DNA of 59,723 nt. It comes from Spirochaetota bacterium (lineage in GTDB: Bacteria > Spirochaetota > Spirochaetia > SZUA-6). Position numbers and translations under genes: made by a program. Positions 16,518 to 25,464 of the stretch are shown here, piece by piece. Location of the stretch: assembly GCA_013151965.1 (NCBI GenBank), contig JAADHF010000085.1, positions 1 through 59,723 on the forward strand, read 5' to 3'. Within the stretch, counting starts at the first letter, position 1. Each line of letters begins with the position of its first letter. The notes beneath the pieces were generated by a model that worked only from the letters and a program-made list of their open reading frames with translations, had not been told where the DNA came from and did no database searches.

Positions 16518-16970
16518 GTGAAAAATGTAGATATATTTACCGACGGAGGCTGTTCGGGCAATCCCGGTCCCGGCGGCTGGGCATATTTTATTATAACCGG
16601 AGAAGATGAATATTGCGGTTCCGGCGGAATACCACTGACGACAAATAATAGAATGGAGCTTACTGCTGTCATAGAGGCTATTAAAAGAGTGAGGGCAATA
16701 GATCCGGGAGAATCGAACACTTTAATAACGATAAATACGGATTCTCAATATGTTAAAAAAGGAATTACAGAGTGGATGACTGCCTGGATAAGAAACAACT
16801 GGAAAAATTCAAAAAAAAAGCCCGTTAAGAATCAGGACCTCTGGAAAGCATTAAAAGATATTTCAGATTGCGTAAATATTAAATGGAACTGGGTGCCCGG
16901 ACATTCGGGTATCGACTATAATGAGAGATGCGATAAACTTGTGCAGGAAGAAATAAAAAAGATTAAATAA
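16518..16970 (+). CDS. rnhA: Ribonuclease HI
   Basis: Degrades the RNA strand of RNA-DNA hybrids. The 150-residue protein has the complete active site: D9 in FTDGGCSGNPGPGG, E47 in NRMELTA, D75 in NTDSQYV and D139 in NERCD, plus H129 of the flexible loop. The basic handle region (WIRNNWKNSKKKPVKN) is also present, as in E. coli RNase HI. It starts with GTG and sits within a run of same-strand genes without an obvious promoter of its own. Confidence 0.95.
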   Translation: MKNVDIFTDGGCSGNPGPGGWAYFIITGEDEYCGSGGIPLTTNNRMELTAVIEAIKRVRAIDPGESNTLITINTDSQYVKKGITEWMTAWIRNNWKNSKKKPVKNQDLWKALKDISDCVNIKWNWVPGHSGIDYNERCDKLVQEEIKKIK

Positions 16971-17022
16971 TAAAGAAGTAAAATACCGGAAACTGCCTTT
17001 TCTCTGTTCGGGAGGAGGCGTA

Positions 17023-18579
17023 ATGTTAGCATCTGTAATTAGTTACTCAGCACTGGGAATAGGCGGGCAGTTAATTCATGTGGAGGTCGATATCCGAAGG
17101 GGACTGCCCGGAATCGATATCGTCGGTTTGCCGGACAATGCCGTAAAAGAGGCCAAGGAAAGAGTCAGGGTCGCCGTCAGGAACAGCGGTTTTGCTTTTC
17201 CTAAGGACCGGATTCTCATTAATCTTGCCCCTGCAGGTATCCGTAAAGAGGGAGCTTCGTATGATCTTCCCATTGCCATCGGCATATTAATAGCATCGAA
17301 TCAGATCAGTAATAGAAAATATCTGCCTGTTATGGTTATCGGAGAATTGAACTTAGAAGGCGGTGTTAAACCTGTAAAAGGTGTTATTTCCGCTGTAATA
17401 TCCGGTCTTGTTAATAATATCGCTTTATTCCTTGTCCCCGGAGAAAACCTGACAGAGGCTAACGCTGTAAACAGGGGGAGGGTTTTCGGCATAAGTTCTT
17501 TGCGGGAAGCCTTTATATGGTTTTCTGATTTCACGAAGGGGAGATTGCCGGATACTGCATTAAAAGAGTCTGTTCCCGGAAAAACGATAGAGAATGAAAC
17601 GGAAAAGTACGGCGATTTTACCGATATACGGGGACAGTTGAGGTTAAAACGTGCAATGGAGATTGCTGCGGCAGGTTTTCATCATATAATGGTATTCGGT
17701 CCGCCGGGAAGCGGAAAAACAATGAGTGCCTTCAGGCTGCCTACAATTCTGCCGGATCTTACCGAGCAGGAATCGCTTATTGTAACACAAATACATTCAA
17801 TTGCAGGTTTGCTCCCCGTTTATACCGGATTGATAAGGCACAGGCCCTTCAGGGCTCCTCACCATACCGCATCCTTAGAAGGTATTATCGGAGGAGGGGC
17901 TGTCCCCAGACCGGGTGAAGTTTCGCTTGCACATAAGGGTGTACTGCTGTTGGATGAAGCTCCTGAATTTAAGAAGACACTCCTTCAGAGTTTAAGAGAA
18001 CCGATAGAAGCGGGTATGGTTACAGTATCGAGGGTAGGAAGCTCCATAAAGTTTCCTTCGGAATTTCAGCTTGTTATGACGGCAAATGCATGTCCCTGCG
18101 GAAATTTAGGCAGAGACGATGCTGTCTGCATGTGCAGCAGATCGGAGATTTACCGTTACTGGAGGAAAATAGGTGGTGCACTGCTGGATAGAATCGATAT
18201 CCGTGTTCCCGTGCAGCCGGTCGCCAGAGAGATTATTTTCAGCGAAAAAGGAGAATCGAGCGGAACTATAAAAGAAAGGGTAAAAAAAGCTGTGGAAATA
18301 CAGGAGAAAAGATATAAACAGTATAAATTTAACCGCAACAGCAGGATTCCTGCCGGTTTCATGGAATACTTTTGTTCCCTGGATAATCAGAGTTCAATGA
18401 CGCTTTTCAGGGCCACTAAAAAGCTGTCATTATCATCCAGGGCATACCATTCCGTTCTTAAAATCGCCAGAACAATAGCAGATCTTTCAAATGCGGAAAG
18501 AATTAACGAGGAACATATTTTAGAGGCAGTACAGCACAGGAGATATGGTGATAGTGATTTCTTCTGGAATTTTAATTAA
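17023..18579 (+). CDS. comM: YifB/ComM-family Mg-chelatase-like AAA+ ATPase
   Basis: A 518-residue protein with the ComM layout: an N-terminal Lon-protease-like fold (GLPGIDIVGLPDNAVKEAKERVR), an AAA+ core with Walker A GPPGSGKT (226-233), a Walker B LLLDEAPEF, and a C-terminal helical lid. Cysteines in CPCGNLG and CMCS are typical. In naturally competent bacteria ComM is a hexameric branch-migration helicase for integrating donor DNA. It is also conserved in non-competent species. The start has GGAGGAGG 5 nt upstream. Confidence 0.93.
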   Translation: MLASVISYSALGIGGQLIHVEVDIRRGLPGIDIVGLPDNAVKEAKERVRVAVRNSGFAFPKDRILINLAPAGIRKEGASYDLPIAIGILIASNQISNRKYLPVMVIGELNLEGGVKPVKGVISAVISGLVNNIALFLVPGENLTEANAVNRGRVFGISSLREAFIWFSDFTKGRLPDTALKESVPGKTIENETEKYGDFTDIRGQLRLKRAMEIAAAGFHHIMVFGPPGSGKTMSAFRLPTILPDLTEQESLIVTQIHSIAGLLPVYTGLIRHRPFRAPHHTASLEGIIGGGAVPRPGEVSLAHKGVLLLDEAPEFKKTLLQSLREPIEAGMVTVSRVGSSIKFPSEFQLVMTANACPCGNLGRDDAVCMCSRSEIYRYWRKIGGALLDRIDIRVPVQPVAREIIFSEKGESSGTIKERVKKAVEIQEKRYKQYKFNRNSRIPAGFMEYFCSLDNQSSMTLFRATKKLSLSSRAYHSVLKIARTIADLSNAERINEEHILEAVQHRRYGDSDFFWNFN

Positions 18580-18632
18580 AGTTTATTGCATGTCCCCGGT
18601 AAAAACAGGTATATTTTAACGAGGAGGAAGAG

Positions 18633-19838
18633 ATGAAGTTATACAGCAGAGGGCAGGTTATTCTATATTCATTGCTTACACTTATTGCTGTTATTTTTTT
18701 CGGATATATTACCGGTTTAATAAAAATACCGTGGAAAAAGAAAATAGAAAGAACAGTTTACAATTTTCCCGTTAAGATTACTTCTCCCGGTTATCAGGGG
18801 CAGAGTACTGCTTTCGGCAAGGATGTCCTTTCCAGCGATGAAGAGAACAATATAAAAATCTATGAGAAATTAAATGCAGGTGTTGTTAATATCACATCGA
18901 TCAGTGTCGAGTATAATTGGTTTTTAGAACCTGTTCCGAAGTCCGGAACGGGTTCCGGTTCCATTATAGATGAAGACGGACATATATTGACAAATTATCA
19001 TGTTGTTAAAGACGCCGACAACTTAAGCATAACCCTGGCGGATGGTTCCGAATATAAGGGTTCGATAGTGGGAGTAGATCCCGAGAATGATCTTGCAGTC
19101 ATAAAGTTTAATCCTAAGGGAAAACTGCTTACAATAATGCCTTTCGGTTCTTCTAAAAACCTGAAAGTCGGCCAGAAGGTGCTGGCAATCGGGAATCCAT
19201 TTGCACTGGAACGCACCCTTACAACAGGTATTGTCTCCGGTCTCGGCCGTCCTGTAAGAAATCAGAGCGGCTTAATTATACAGCAGATGATACAGACGGA
19301 TGCATCCATTAATCCCGGAAATTCCGGAGGGCCGCTCTTAAATTCGAGCGGTGAAATGATCGGCATAAATACGATGATTTTTTCTCCTTCCGGAGGTTCG
19401 GTCGGAATCGGCTTTGCGGTACCGATAGATACGGCAAAAAGGGTTGTGCCCGATCTTATACGGTATGGATATGTGCGGCGGGGATGGATAGCCATAGTTC
19501 CTGTTCAGCTTTTTCCTGCACTTGTAAAGTATGCCAATCTGCCTGTGAGAAGCGGAATCCTTGTTTCGGAAGTTTCTCCGGGAAGTAATGCCGAAAAAGC
19601 CGGGCTCAGGGGCGGAAGCCATAAAAAAGCGGTGCGGTCGGGGTCCAAGATAATTTATTTAGGCGGTGATATTATTACGGAGATCGATAAAACCCCGGTA
19701 AACAGCCTGGCTGATATGTTTACCGCTCTGGAAGATAATAAGCCCGGAGAGGTTGTAGAGGTTAAGATAATAAGGGGACGGTTTAAGAAAACCCTCTATA
19801 TAAAATTGTCCGAACGTCCGAAGAGATTTCACTGGTAG
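18633..19838 (+). CDS. HtrA/DegP-type serine protease with PDZ domain
   Basis: Envelope quality-control protease of 401 residues. An N-terminal hydrophobic segment (about 10-31) serves as signal anchor, placing the catalytic domain in the periplasm. The triad is complete: H123 in LTNYHVV, D153 in ENDLAVIK and S231 in NPGNSGGPL. One PDZ domain follows (about 290-390). With one PDZ and a membrane anchor it resembles DegS more than DegP in layout, but a role in sigma-E signalling cannot be inferred. GGAGG lies 7 nt before the ATG. Confidence 0.93.
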   Translation: MKLYSRGQVILYSLLTLIAVIFFGYITGLIKIPWKKKIERTVYNFPVKITSPGYQGQSTAFGKDVLSSDEENNIKIYEKLNAGVVNITSISVEYNWFLEPVPKSGTGSGSIIDEDGHILTNYHVVKDADNLSITLADGSEYKGSIVGVDPENDLAVIKFNPKGKLLTIMPFGSSKNLKVGQKVLAIGNPFALERTLTTGIVSGLGRPVRNQSGLIIQQMIQTDASINPGNSGGPLLNSSGEMIGINTMIFSPSGGSVGIGFAVPIDTAKRVVPDLIRYGYVRRGWIAIVPVQLFPALVKYANLPVRSGILVSEVSPGSNAEKAGLRGGSHKKAVRSGSKIIYLGGDIITEIDKTPVNSLADMFTALEDNKPGEVVEVKIIRGRFKKTLYIKLSERPKRFHW

Positions 19839-19852
19839 TACAGAGAAATTAA

Positions 19853-21838
19853 ATGAGTGCTTTTAAAGTTATCTCGGATTTTGAGCCGGCAGGAGATCAG
19901 GGGAAGGCAATCAGCCTGCTTGCAGAGGGAGTCGGGAAGGGAATACATTTCCAGACTCTTAAAGGAGTAACCGGGTCGGGAAAGACATACACAATGGCTA
20001 AGGTTATAGAAGCACTGAACCTGCCTGCACTTGTCATATCACATAATAAAACACTTGCAGCACAGCTTTACCGTGAGTTTAAGGATTTTTTTCCTGAAAA
20101 TGCAGTTGAATACTTCGTTTCGTACTACGACTACTATCAGCCGGAAGCGTATGTTGCAGGCAAAGACCTGTATATAGAGAAAGACGCTTCGATAAATGAA
20201 GAAATTGACAGGCTTAGGCTTTCTGCAACGACTTCACTCATGGAACGCCGGGATGTTATTGTTATTGCAACGGTCTCCTGCATATACGGAATCGGTAATC
20301 CGAAAGATTTTATGGATATGAAATTGGAAGTGGAGAAGAACCGGTACTATGATCAGCGTAAATTTATAAACAGGCTGGTAACAATTCAGTATAAAAGAAA
20401 CGATGCGGTACTGGAGAGGTCGCACTTCAGGGTACGGGGAGATGTTGTGGAAGTTTTTCCGTCATATTCCAGGAATATTTTAAGGTTCGAATTTTACGGT
20501 GATGAAATAGAGAGGATCAGGAGAATAGATCCGGTTACAGGAAGCAGTCTGGAAGAACTCGACGGCTGCTCTATCTATCCCGCCAGGTTTTTTGTAACTC
20601 CGGAGGAAAGGGTAAGAAATGCCGTAGAAAAAATAGAATCCGAACTTAAAATCACATATAAAAAATTTATCGATGAAAAAAAACTACTCGAGGCTGAACG
20701 TATAAAAACAAGGACTGAGTACGATCTGGAGATGCTTAAGGAAATCGGTTTTTGTACAGGCATCGAAAATTATTCACGGCATTTAAGCGGTCGAAAGGAA
20801 GGGGAAAGGCCTGCGGTTTTAATAGATTTTTTCCCCGAAACATTTTTAACCTTTATCGATGAATCTCATGTGACACTGCCGCAGGTCCGCGGAATGTACG
20901 AAGGCGACAGGTCGAGAAAGTTATCATTGGTACGGTATGGATTTAGACTTCCTTCCGCATTAGACAATCGTCCTCTCTACTATGCGGAATTCGAGGGTCT
21001 GCTGGATAAAGTAATTTTTGTTTCCGCCACTCCCGGAAAAGAAGAGGCCCGCATGTCCGGTAATCCTGTGGAGCAGATAATCCGTCCCACAGGACTGCTC
21101 GATCCGGAGTTGGAAGTCAGACCTACAGAGGGACAGGTCGACGACATTATCGGAGAAATAAAAAAGCGGAATAAAATGGGTGAGCGGACATTGATTACAA
21201 CATTAACAAAGAAAATGGCAGAGGATTTAACCGAATATCTTTCGGATACCGGGCTGCGTGTAAGATATCTGCACTCGGAGATAGAAACAATAGAAAGAGT
21301 GGAGATATTAAAAAGCCTCCGTGCCGGAGAATTCGACGTTCTTGTGGGAATAAATTTACTAAGAGAAGGCCTGGATCTTCCGGAAGTTTCGCTTATTGTA
21401 ATATTAGATGCTGATAAAGCCGGGTTCCTGCGTTCCGCGACATCACTTATACAGACTATCGGAAGGGCTTCCCGTAATGTTAACGGGAGGGTTATTATGT
21501 ATGCGGATAAACTCTCCGATGCGATGAAGGGTGCGATCGAGGAAACCGACAGACGGCGCAGGGTTCAGGAAAACTACAATAAAGACCATGGTATTACACC
21601 CCAGACAGTGAAAAAATCGATTCAGGATATCCTTATAAGGAAAAAAGTGCAGAAACAGGGCAGTGAAGAGGTCACTATCGAGGTTATTAAAAAAGGGTAC
21701 AATATCCTTGTCGCAAAACAGAGAAAGGCTCTAATAAGGCGCCTGGAGCAGGAAATGATAGAACTTGCCAGGAATCTGGAGTTTGAGCAGGCTGCTGTTG
21801 TCAGGGATGAGATAGAGAGGATTAAGGCTTTCAGTTAG
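19853..21838 (+). CDS. uvrB: Excinuclease ABC subunit B
   Basis: Damage-verification helicase of nucleotide-excision repair. Full length at 661 residues. Visible features: Walker A GVTGSGKT near residue 38, the beta-hairpin region YYDYYQPEAY that probes the DNA, FIDESH (motif II), the C-terminal helicase motifs including GLDLPEVSL and QTIGRASRN, and a C-terminal UVR domain (about 620-655) for UvrA/UvrC contact. It follows the HtrA gene by 14 bp and converges on the caspase-like gene, with the two coding ends overlapping by 8 bp. Confidence 0.97.
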   Translation: MSAFKVISDFEPAGDQGKAISLLAEGVGKGIHFQTLKGVTGSGKTYTMAKVIEALNLPALVISHNKTLAAQLYREFKDFFPENAVEYFVSYYDYYQPEAYVAGKDLYIEKDASINEEIDRLRLSATTSLMERRDVIVIATVSCIYGIGNPKDFMDMKLEVEKNRYYDQRKFINRLVTIQYKRNDAVLERSHFRVRGDVVEVFPSYSRNILRFEFYGDEIERIRRIDPVTGSSLEELDGCSIYPARFFVTPEERVRNAVEKIESELKITYKKFIDEKKLLEAERIKTRTEYDLEMLKEIGFCTGIENYSRHLSGRKEGERPAVLIDFFPETFLTFIDESHVTLPQVRGMYEGDRSRKLSLVRYGFRLPSALDNRPLYYAEFEGLLDKVIFVSATPGKEEARMSGNPVEQIIRPTGLLDPELEVRPTEGQVDDIIGEIKKRNKMGERTLITTLTKKMAEDLTEYLSDTGLRVRYLHSEIETIERVEILKSLRAGEFDVLVGINLLREGLDLPEVSLIVILDADKAGFLRSATSLIQTIGRASRNVNGRVIMYADKLSDAMKGAIEETDRRRRVQENYNKDHGITPQTVKKSIQDILIRKKVQKQGSEEVTIEVIKKGYNILVAKQRKALIRRLEQEMIELARNLEFEQAAVVRDEIERIKAFS

Positions 21839-22820
21839 CGGGAAAGAGTACAAAATCGACAGCCCCGCCCGATATATGCGGGGAAAGAGCATAATCCGTA
21901 TTTAGATAGTATGTATTCCAGTTGACATTAATGGCGGCCTGTACATATGCAAAGCTTTCAAGAACGGTTACATAGCCGTCTTTGTTTAAGTCCGCATCTT
22001 TCGGTGTATCAAGAAAAAAATATGTAAGCAATCCGTGTCCGAGAGATGATGATTCATAGGTAACCTCGGATTCCCCCGAAGCACTTATGACAAGTGCATT
22101 CGAAGGGGAAATATCGGGCGGGGCGGAATTATTTTTTGAATAATCTGCGTAAAGAGTAACCGCCTCTTTTAAAACACCGGCATTCAGGATGTTTATTTTT
22201 CCGGTGAAATTTTGCGGCACCCTGTCTATTTCCAGAGTATTGCCGATAAATCCTCCCGAATTGCATGAATCAATTATTACTACCTTCCTCGATGTTTTTA
22301 TTGTCTTTAAAGCTTTGCCCAGTTCATCATCGTCAAAGGTTCTGGATTCATCGATAGTTAAGCCGGAACCGCTTACTGCTATTGAACCGTATAGAAATAT
22401 CCATTCATCGTCGGAATCTCTGTCCGGTGGTTCCACTCCCTTGGACGAGGGTTCCAAATCACGTGACTGTGCACCGTGGCCGGAATAGTAGAAAAGAAAC
22501 AGGTCGCCTGGGCGTATTTCCGAATTTATTGTATCTACATCGGCCAAAAATTGCTCCTTCGAAGCAGCGGAATCCGTTCTTGTTATTACCGTATACCCCT
22601 TAGCTTCGAGCATCGAGGATACCGAAACCGCATCGTCGTCGCTGTATGTAAGATTGGGGTATACGCCTTCGTTGTAACTGTCTATGTATTTTGATATACC
22701 GTATACCATGGCATAACTTTTGGGCAGATTAATATTAAGCGTACATGATACGGTAAGGATAAGAGGCAGTAGTACGGAAAAAACAACAGCTATTGTTCTG
22801 AAAACAGTCTTTTTTTTCAC
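21831..22820 (-). CDS. Caspase-like (C14/metacaspase-type) lipoprotein with EF-hand loop
   Basis: A 329-residue lipoprotein: signal sequence with lipobox LTVSC, lipidated Cys 26. The mature part is a caspase-fold peptidase with the catalytic dyad H115 in YYSGHGAQ and C186 in IDSCNSGG. Residues 277-288 form a full EF-hand-type calcium loop with D277, N279, D281, G282, V284 and E288 at the expected positions. Many metacaspases are calcium-dependent, so this loop may control activity. It lies outside the inner membrane and therefore should act on envelope or external proteins. Its ATG overlaps the stop of the upstream outer-membrane-like gene by 4 bp. Confidence 0.88.
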   Translation of the reverse strand: MKKKTVFRTIAVVFSVLLPLILTVSCTLNINLPKSYAMVYGISKYIDSYNEGVYPNLTYSDDDAVSVSSMLEAKGYTVITRTDSAASKEQFLADVDTINSEIRPGDLFLFYYSGHGAQSRDLEPSSKGVEPPDRDSDDEWIFLYGSIAVSGSGLTIDESRTFDDDELGKALKTIKTSRKVVIIDSCNSGGFIGNTLEIDRVPQNFTGKINILNAGVLKEAVTLYADYSKNNSAPPDISPSNALVISASGESEVTYESSSLGHGLLTYFFLDTPKDADLNKDGYVTVLESFAYVQAAINVNWNTYYLNTDYALSPHISGGAVDFVLFPAN

Positions 22821-23413
22821 AGTTTTCTCCAGAGCACTACCGGATACAGCTTTAACCGGATCGAAAAAGGAGAGGATGATGAATACTGAAGATCCGGTCT
22901 GAAATTATAAATAAAAGGAATAACGGCAATAAAAGAAATAAAAGGTGCAAACTCCGGAATAAACTCGGCAAAAGCTTCGATCCCGGCAGAGGGGTAGAAG
23001 TAATCGAGGTATGTGTAGTCGTATTCATTGATGGAAGCTTCTCCGATTAAACGGCCTCCTATGGAAATACCCGTGCGGAAGAGCTTAAAGGGTATTCTTC
23101 TCCGGAATGATACGGAAAGTCCGAAATAAACGCTCGAGTAGCCTCTGTAGAGAATTCCCTTCGATAAAGAGGAATTAAGCCAATGCATATATCCGATCCT
23201 GCTTCCGATATGGAAATCGTCGCTGAAAAGAGGAATTTCCGTTGAAAAGTGGTAATCGATGCCGGGCTGCAATTTTACTGCAAAACGGGAATCCTTTGTC
23301 AGGGAAATACCGGCGCCTCCCGATAAACCAAGAGAAAAACCTCTGTTTTCTGAAAATACGGGAGCAGATAAAATGACAAAAATTGAAAAAAGATATATAT
23401 TTTTCTTATGCAT
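22817..23413 (-). CDS. Predicted outer-membrane or secreted beta-strand protein
   Basis: About 198 residues starting at ATG 23413, chosen because it gives a clean signal peptide (MHKKNIYLFSIFVILSAPVFSE). The open frame extends upstream to 23497 but would cross the divergent gene. The mature part alternates aromatic and glycine residues in strand-like stretches (GFSLGLSGGAGISL, YSSVYFGLSVSF), consistent with a small beta-barrel of eight or so strands. No family recognised. It is translationally coupled to the caspase-like lipoprotein, so the two probably work together. Confidence 0.7.
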   Translation of the reverse strand: MHKKNIYLFSIFVILSAPVFSENRGFSLGLSGGAGISLTKDSRFAVKLQPGIDYHFSTEIPLFSDDFHIGSRIGYMHWLNSSLSKGILYRGYSSVYFGLSVSFRRRIPFKLFRTGISIGGRLIGEASINEYDYTYLDYFYPSAGIEAFAEFIPEFAPFISFIAVIPFIYNFRPDLQYSSSSPFSIRLKLYPVVLWRKL

Positions 23414-23457
23414 TCCGGGTATGATGTTGTAAAAAAAGGATAAGATCAAGTAAAGAA

Positions 23458-23841
23458 ATGAATAAAAAGATGCCTGCATTACTATTGAGTATATCACTGC
23501 TGTTTGTATTTATCTCGTGTTCGGGGAAAGATGAACTGCGGAGTATCCCGCTGCCGGAAACATCTGTTTTCCCTATCCACGCACAATGGGGAGTGGTAAC
23601 ATCACATTTTTTACGGCTCAGAGAAAATCCGGACAGTAAAGCTACGATACTGGCTCATCTGAGAGGGGGCACAGCTGTAGAAATACTGACACGCTCCACA
23701 AAACGTGAAATAATCGAGGGACAGAACTCATACTGGTTCCAGGTTAATTATAACGGCTTAAAAGGATGGATTTTCGGCGGTTATTTAAAGGAATTTAACT
23801 CAAAGAGTGCAGCTATAGAATATACAAAAGAGTTTAAATAA
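23458..23841 (+). CDS. SH3-domain lipoprotein
   Basis: A 127-residue protein with a lipoprotein signal (lipobox VFISC, Cys about 21) followed by one bacterial SH3 domain with the LRLRENPDSKATILAHL signature, a tryptophan pair (YWFQV, KGWIFG) and a short tail. Such domains bind peptidoglycan or proline-rich peptides, so a wall-associated role is likely. The next gene begins at the base after its stop codon, suggesting translational coupling with the DUF445 protein. Confidence 0.85.
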   Translation: MNKKMPALLLSISLLFVFISCSGKDELRSIPLPETSVFPIHAQWGVVTSHFLRLRENPDSKATILAHLRGGTAVEILTRSTKREIIEGQNSYWFQVNYNGLKGWIFGGYLKEFNSKSAAIEYTKEFK

Positions 23842-25416
23842 ATGATACAAACCATCCTTCATATTCTTCCCTGGGCGCTTCCCGTGATTTTAGGAGCTGC
23901 CATTGGGTACATTACCAATGCAATTGCAATACGAATGCTCTTTCGGCCTCTGGAAGAAAAAAAAATCTTCGGCATAAGGATTCCGCTTACACCGGGAATA
24001 ATCCCGAAACAGAGATATCAGCTCTCCGGCAACATAGGTGTTATGGTTGCGGAACAACTCATTACCGAAGATGCGATTAAAGATCAGCTTTCCCGTGATG
24101 AATTTACTGAAGGTTTTAAGAATGCAGTATCATCGATGACGGAGAAACTTCTTTCCATGCCTGTTGCTTTTAAAGACAAGAATCGTCTGGCTGATTTATT
24201 GGGCCGGATAAGGGCTTTTATTTCCGGTCTGCTCTTCAGATTTTTAAATTCCAGAACTTTTATATATGCCATGAGGGATATTACATCAAGAACTGTCGAT
24301 TATATTTTATCGTTAAAAGTAACCGGCTTAATGGAAAAAATTAAATGGCAGGAGTTTCTGAGTGTTAAACTAAAAGAGATCCTTGAGAGCGGAGGAATAA
24401 AAGATCTTGTTATTAATAAAATATTTAAGTATCTGACCGGTTTAAAGGACAGTGATAAGAAAATGTCTCATATATTATCGAGCGGCATGGTCCATTCCGC
24501 TGCAGATATTTTCGGTACAATGCTTCCCGAGCTGTTTGATTCTTTATTTAAATGGCTCCGCACGGATGCTATGCATCGTGAGCTGGAGGTAAGAGGCAGA
24601 TTTATGCTGCGTGATATACTCGACAGATTAAATATACTGCAGAAATTTTTGATAACCGCAGGGCAGTTTGATAAATCACTGGAAGAAAGGATGCCGGAAA
24701 TTATCGATGATGTTCTGGAACACTTTGAGAGGATAGTATACCGGGATAATACAAGACAGGGTATGGTAAGGAGTCTGGAAAAAGCACTGGTTAACTGGAC
24801 GGAAAAACCTGTTAAAGATATTTTATCCTGTGATGATAAAATAATACTATCCCGTCTGGAGGATATTTACAGCGCAGTTGTCAATGTTTTCGGGGGGAGT
24901 ATGGGAACGGACAATGCAGTAAAATACATACGGAACTGGCTGGAATTACACGATCAGGCAACTTTAAGAGATATTGTTGTTAAAAAAGCTCATATAGAAG
25001 AGAACAGCATAAAGGAATTTTTATCATTTACAATTCTCAATTTCATTACGGACAGGAATACAATAGACAGATCGCTGGATAAAGTTACACGGTTTGTAGA
25101 AAATTATTTTACCGTAGAAAAATCAGTTACATTAAATGCTCTTTTTAAAATAACTTCTTCGGATAAAGAAAGAATCGACAATTTTCTTTCAGAAAAAGCA
25201 TATATATTTATTCTCGATAACATTCCGGAAATTATCAATGCACTCGATGTAAAAAAGCTTGTTATCGAGAAAGTTGATAAGCTGAATGTTATGGAAGTGG
25301 AAAACCTGATTCTCCAGGTTATGGCAAGGCACTTAAAATGGATAAATATTTTCGGTGCTGTACTCGGTGCCTTTTTAGGAGCTACACAGATTATAATCCG
25401 TTTATTGGGTGTTTAA
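23842..25416 (+). CDS. DUF445-family membrane protein
   Basis: A 524-residue protein with one hydrophobic segment at each end. The N-terminal one is followed by the family hallmark GYITNAIAIRMLFRPLEEKKIFG and PLTPGIIPKQR. The long middle is helical and charged and contains repeated stretches about gene-length periods of 130 residues. Relatives include the Bacillus YheB-type proteins, whose exact role is not settled. No catalytic motif is visible. It begins immediately after the SH3 lipoprotein stop. Confidence 0.85.
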   Translation: MIQTILHILPWALPVILGAAIGYITNAIAIRMLFRPLEEKKIFGIRIPLTPGIIPKQRYQLSGNIGVMVAEQLITEDAIKDQLSRDEFTEGFKNAVSSMTEKLLSMPVAFKDKNRLADLLGRIRAFISGLLFRFLNSRTFIYAMRDITSRTVDYILSLKVTGLMEKIKWQEFLSVKLKEILESGGIKDLVINKIFKYLTGLKDSDKKMSHILSSGMVHSAADIFGTMLPELFDSLFKWLRTDAMHRELEVRGRFMLRDILDRLNILQKFLITAGQFDKSLEERMPEIIDDVLEHFERIVYRDNTRQGMVRSLEKALVNWTEKPVKDILSCDDKIILSRLEDIYSAVVNVFGGSMGTDNAVKYIRNWLELHDQATLRDIVVKKAHIEENSIKEFLSFTILNFITDRNTIDRSLDKVTRFVENYFTVEKSVTLNALFKITSSDKERIDNFLSEKAYIFILDNIPEIINALDVKKLVIEKVDKLNVMEVENLILQVMARHLKWINIFGAVLGAFLGATQIIIRLLGV

Positions 25417-25418
25417 AG

Positions 25419-25447
25419 TTGACGCTTATGTGTATATTGTATTAAAG
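25419..25447 (+). promoter_or_regulatory. Weak predicted promoter of the REC-GGDEF gene
   Basis: TTGACG (25419-25424) is followed by TATTAA after 15 bp or TTAAAG after 17 bp. The -35 is good, the -10 uncertain. Confidence 0.35.
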
Positions 25448-25464
25448 TTGATTTAAGGAGAATA

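Noticed and set aside
23414-23497. A 28-residue upstream extension of the barrel-like protein gene.
   Set aside because: It crosses the divergent SH3 gene, and ATG 23413 gives a proper signal peptide.
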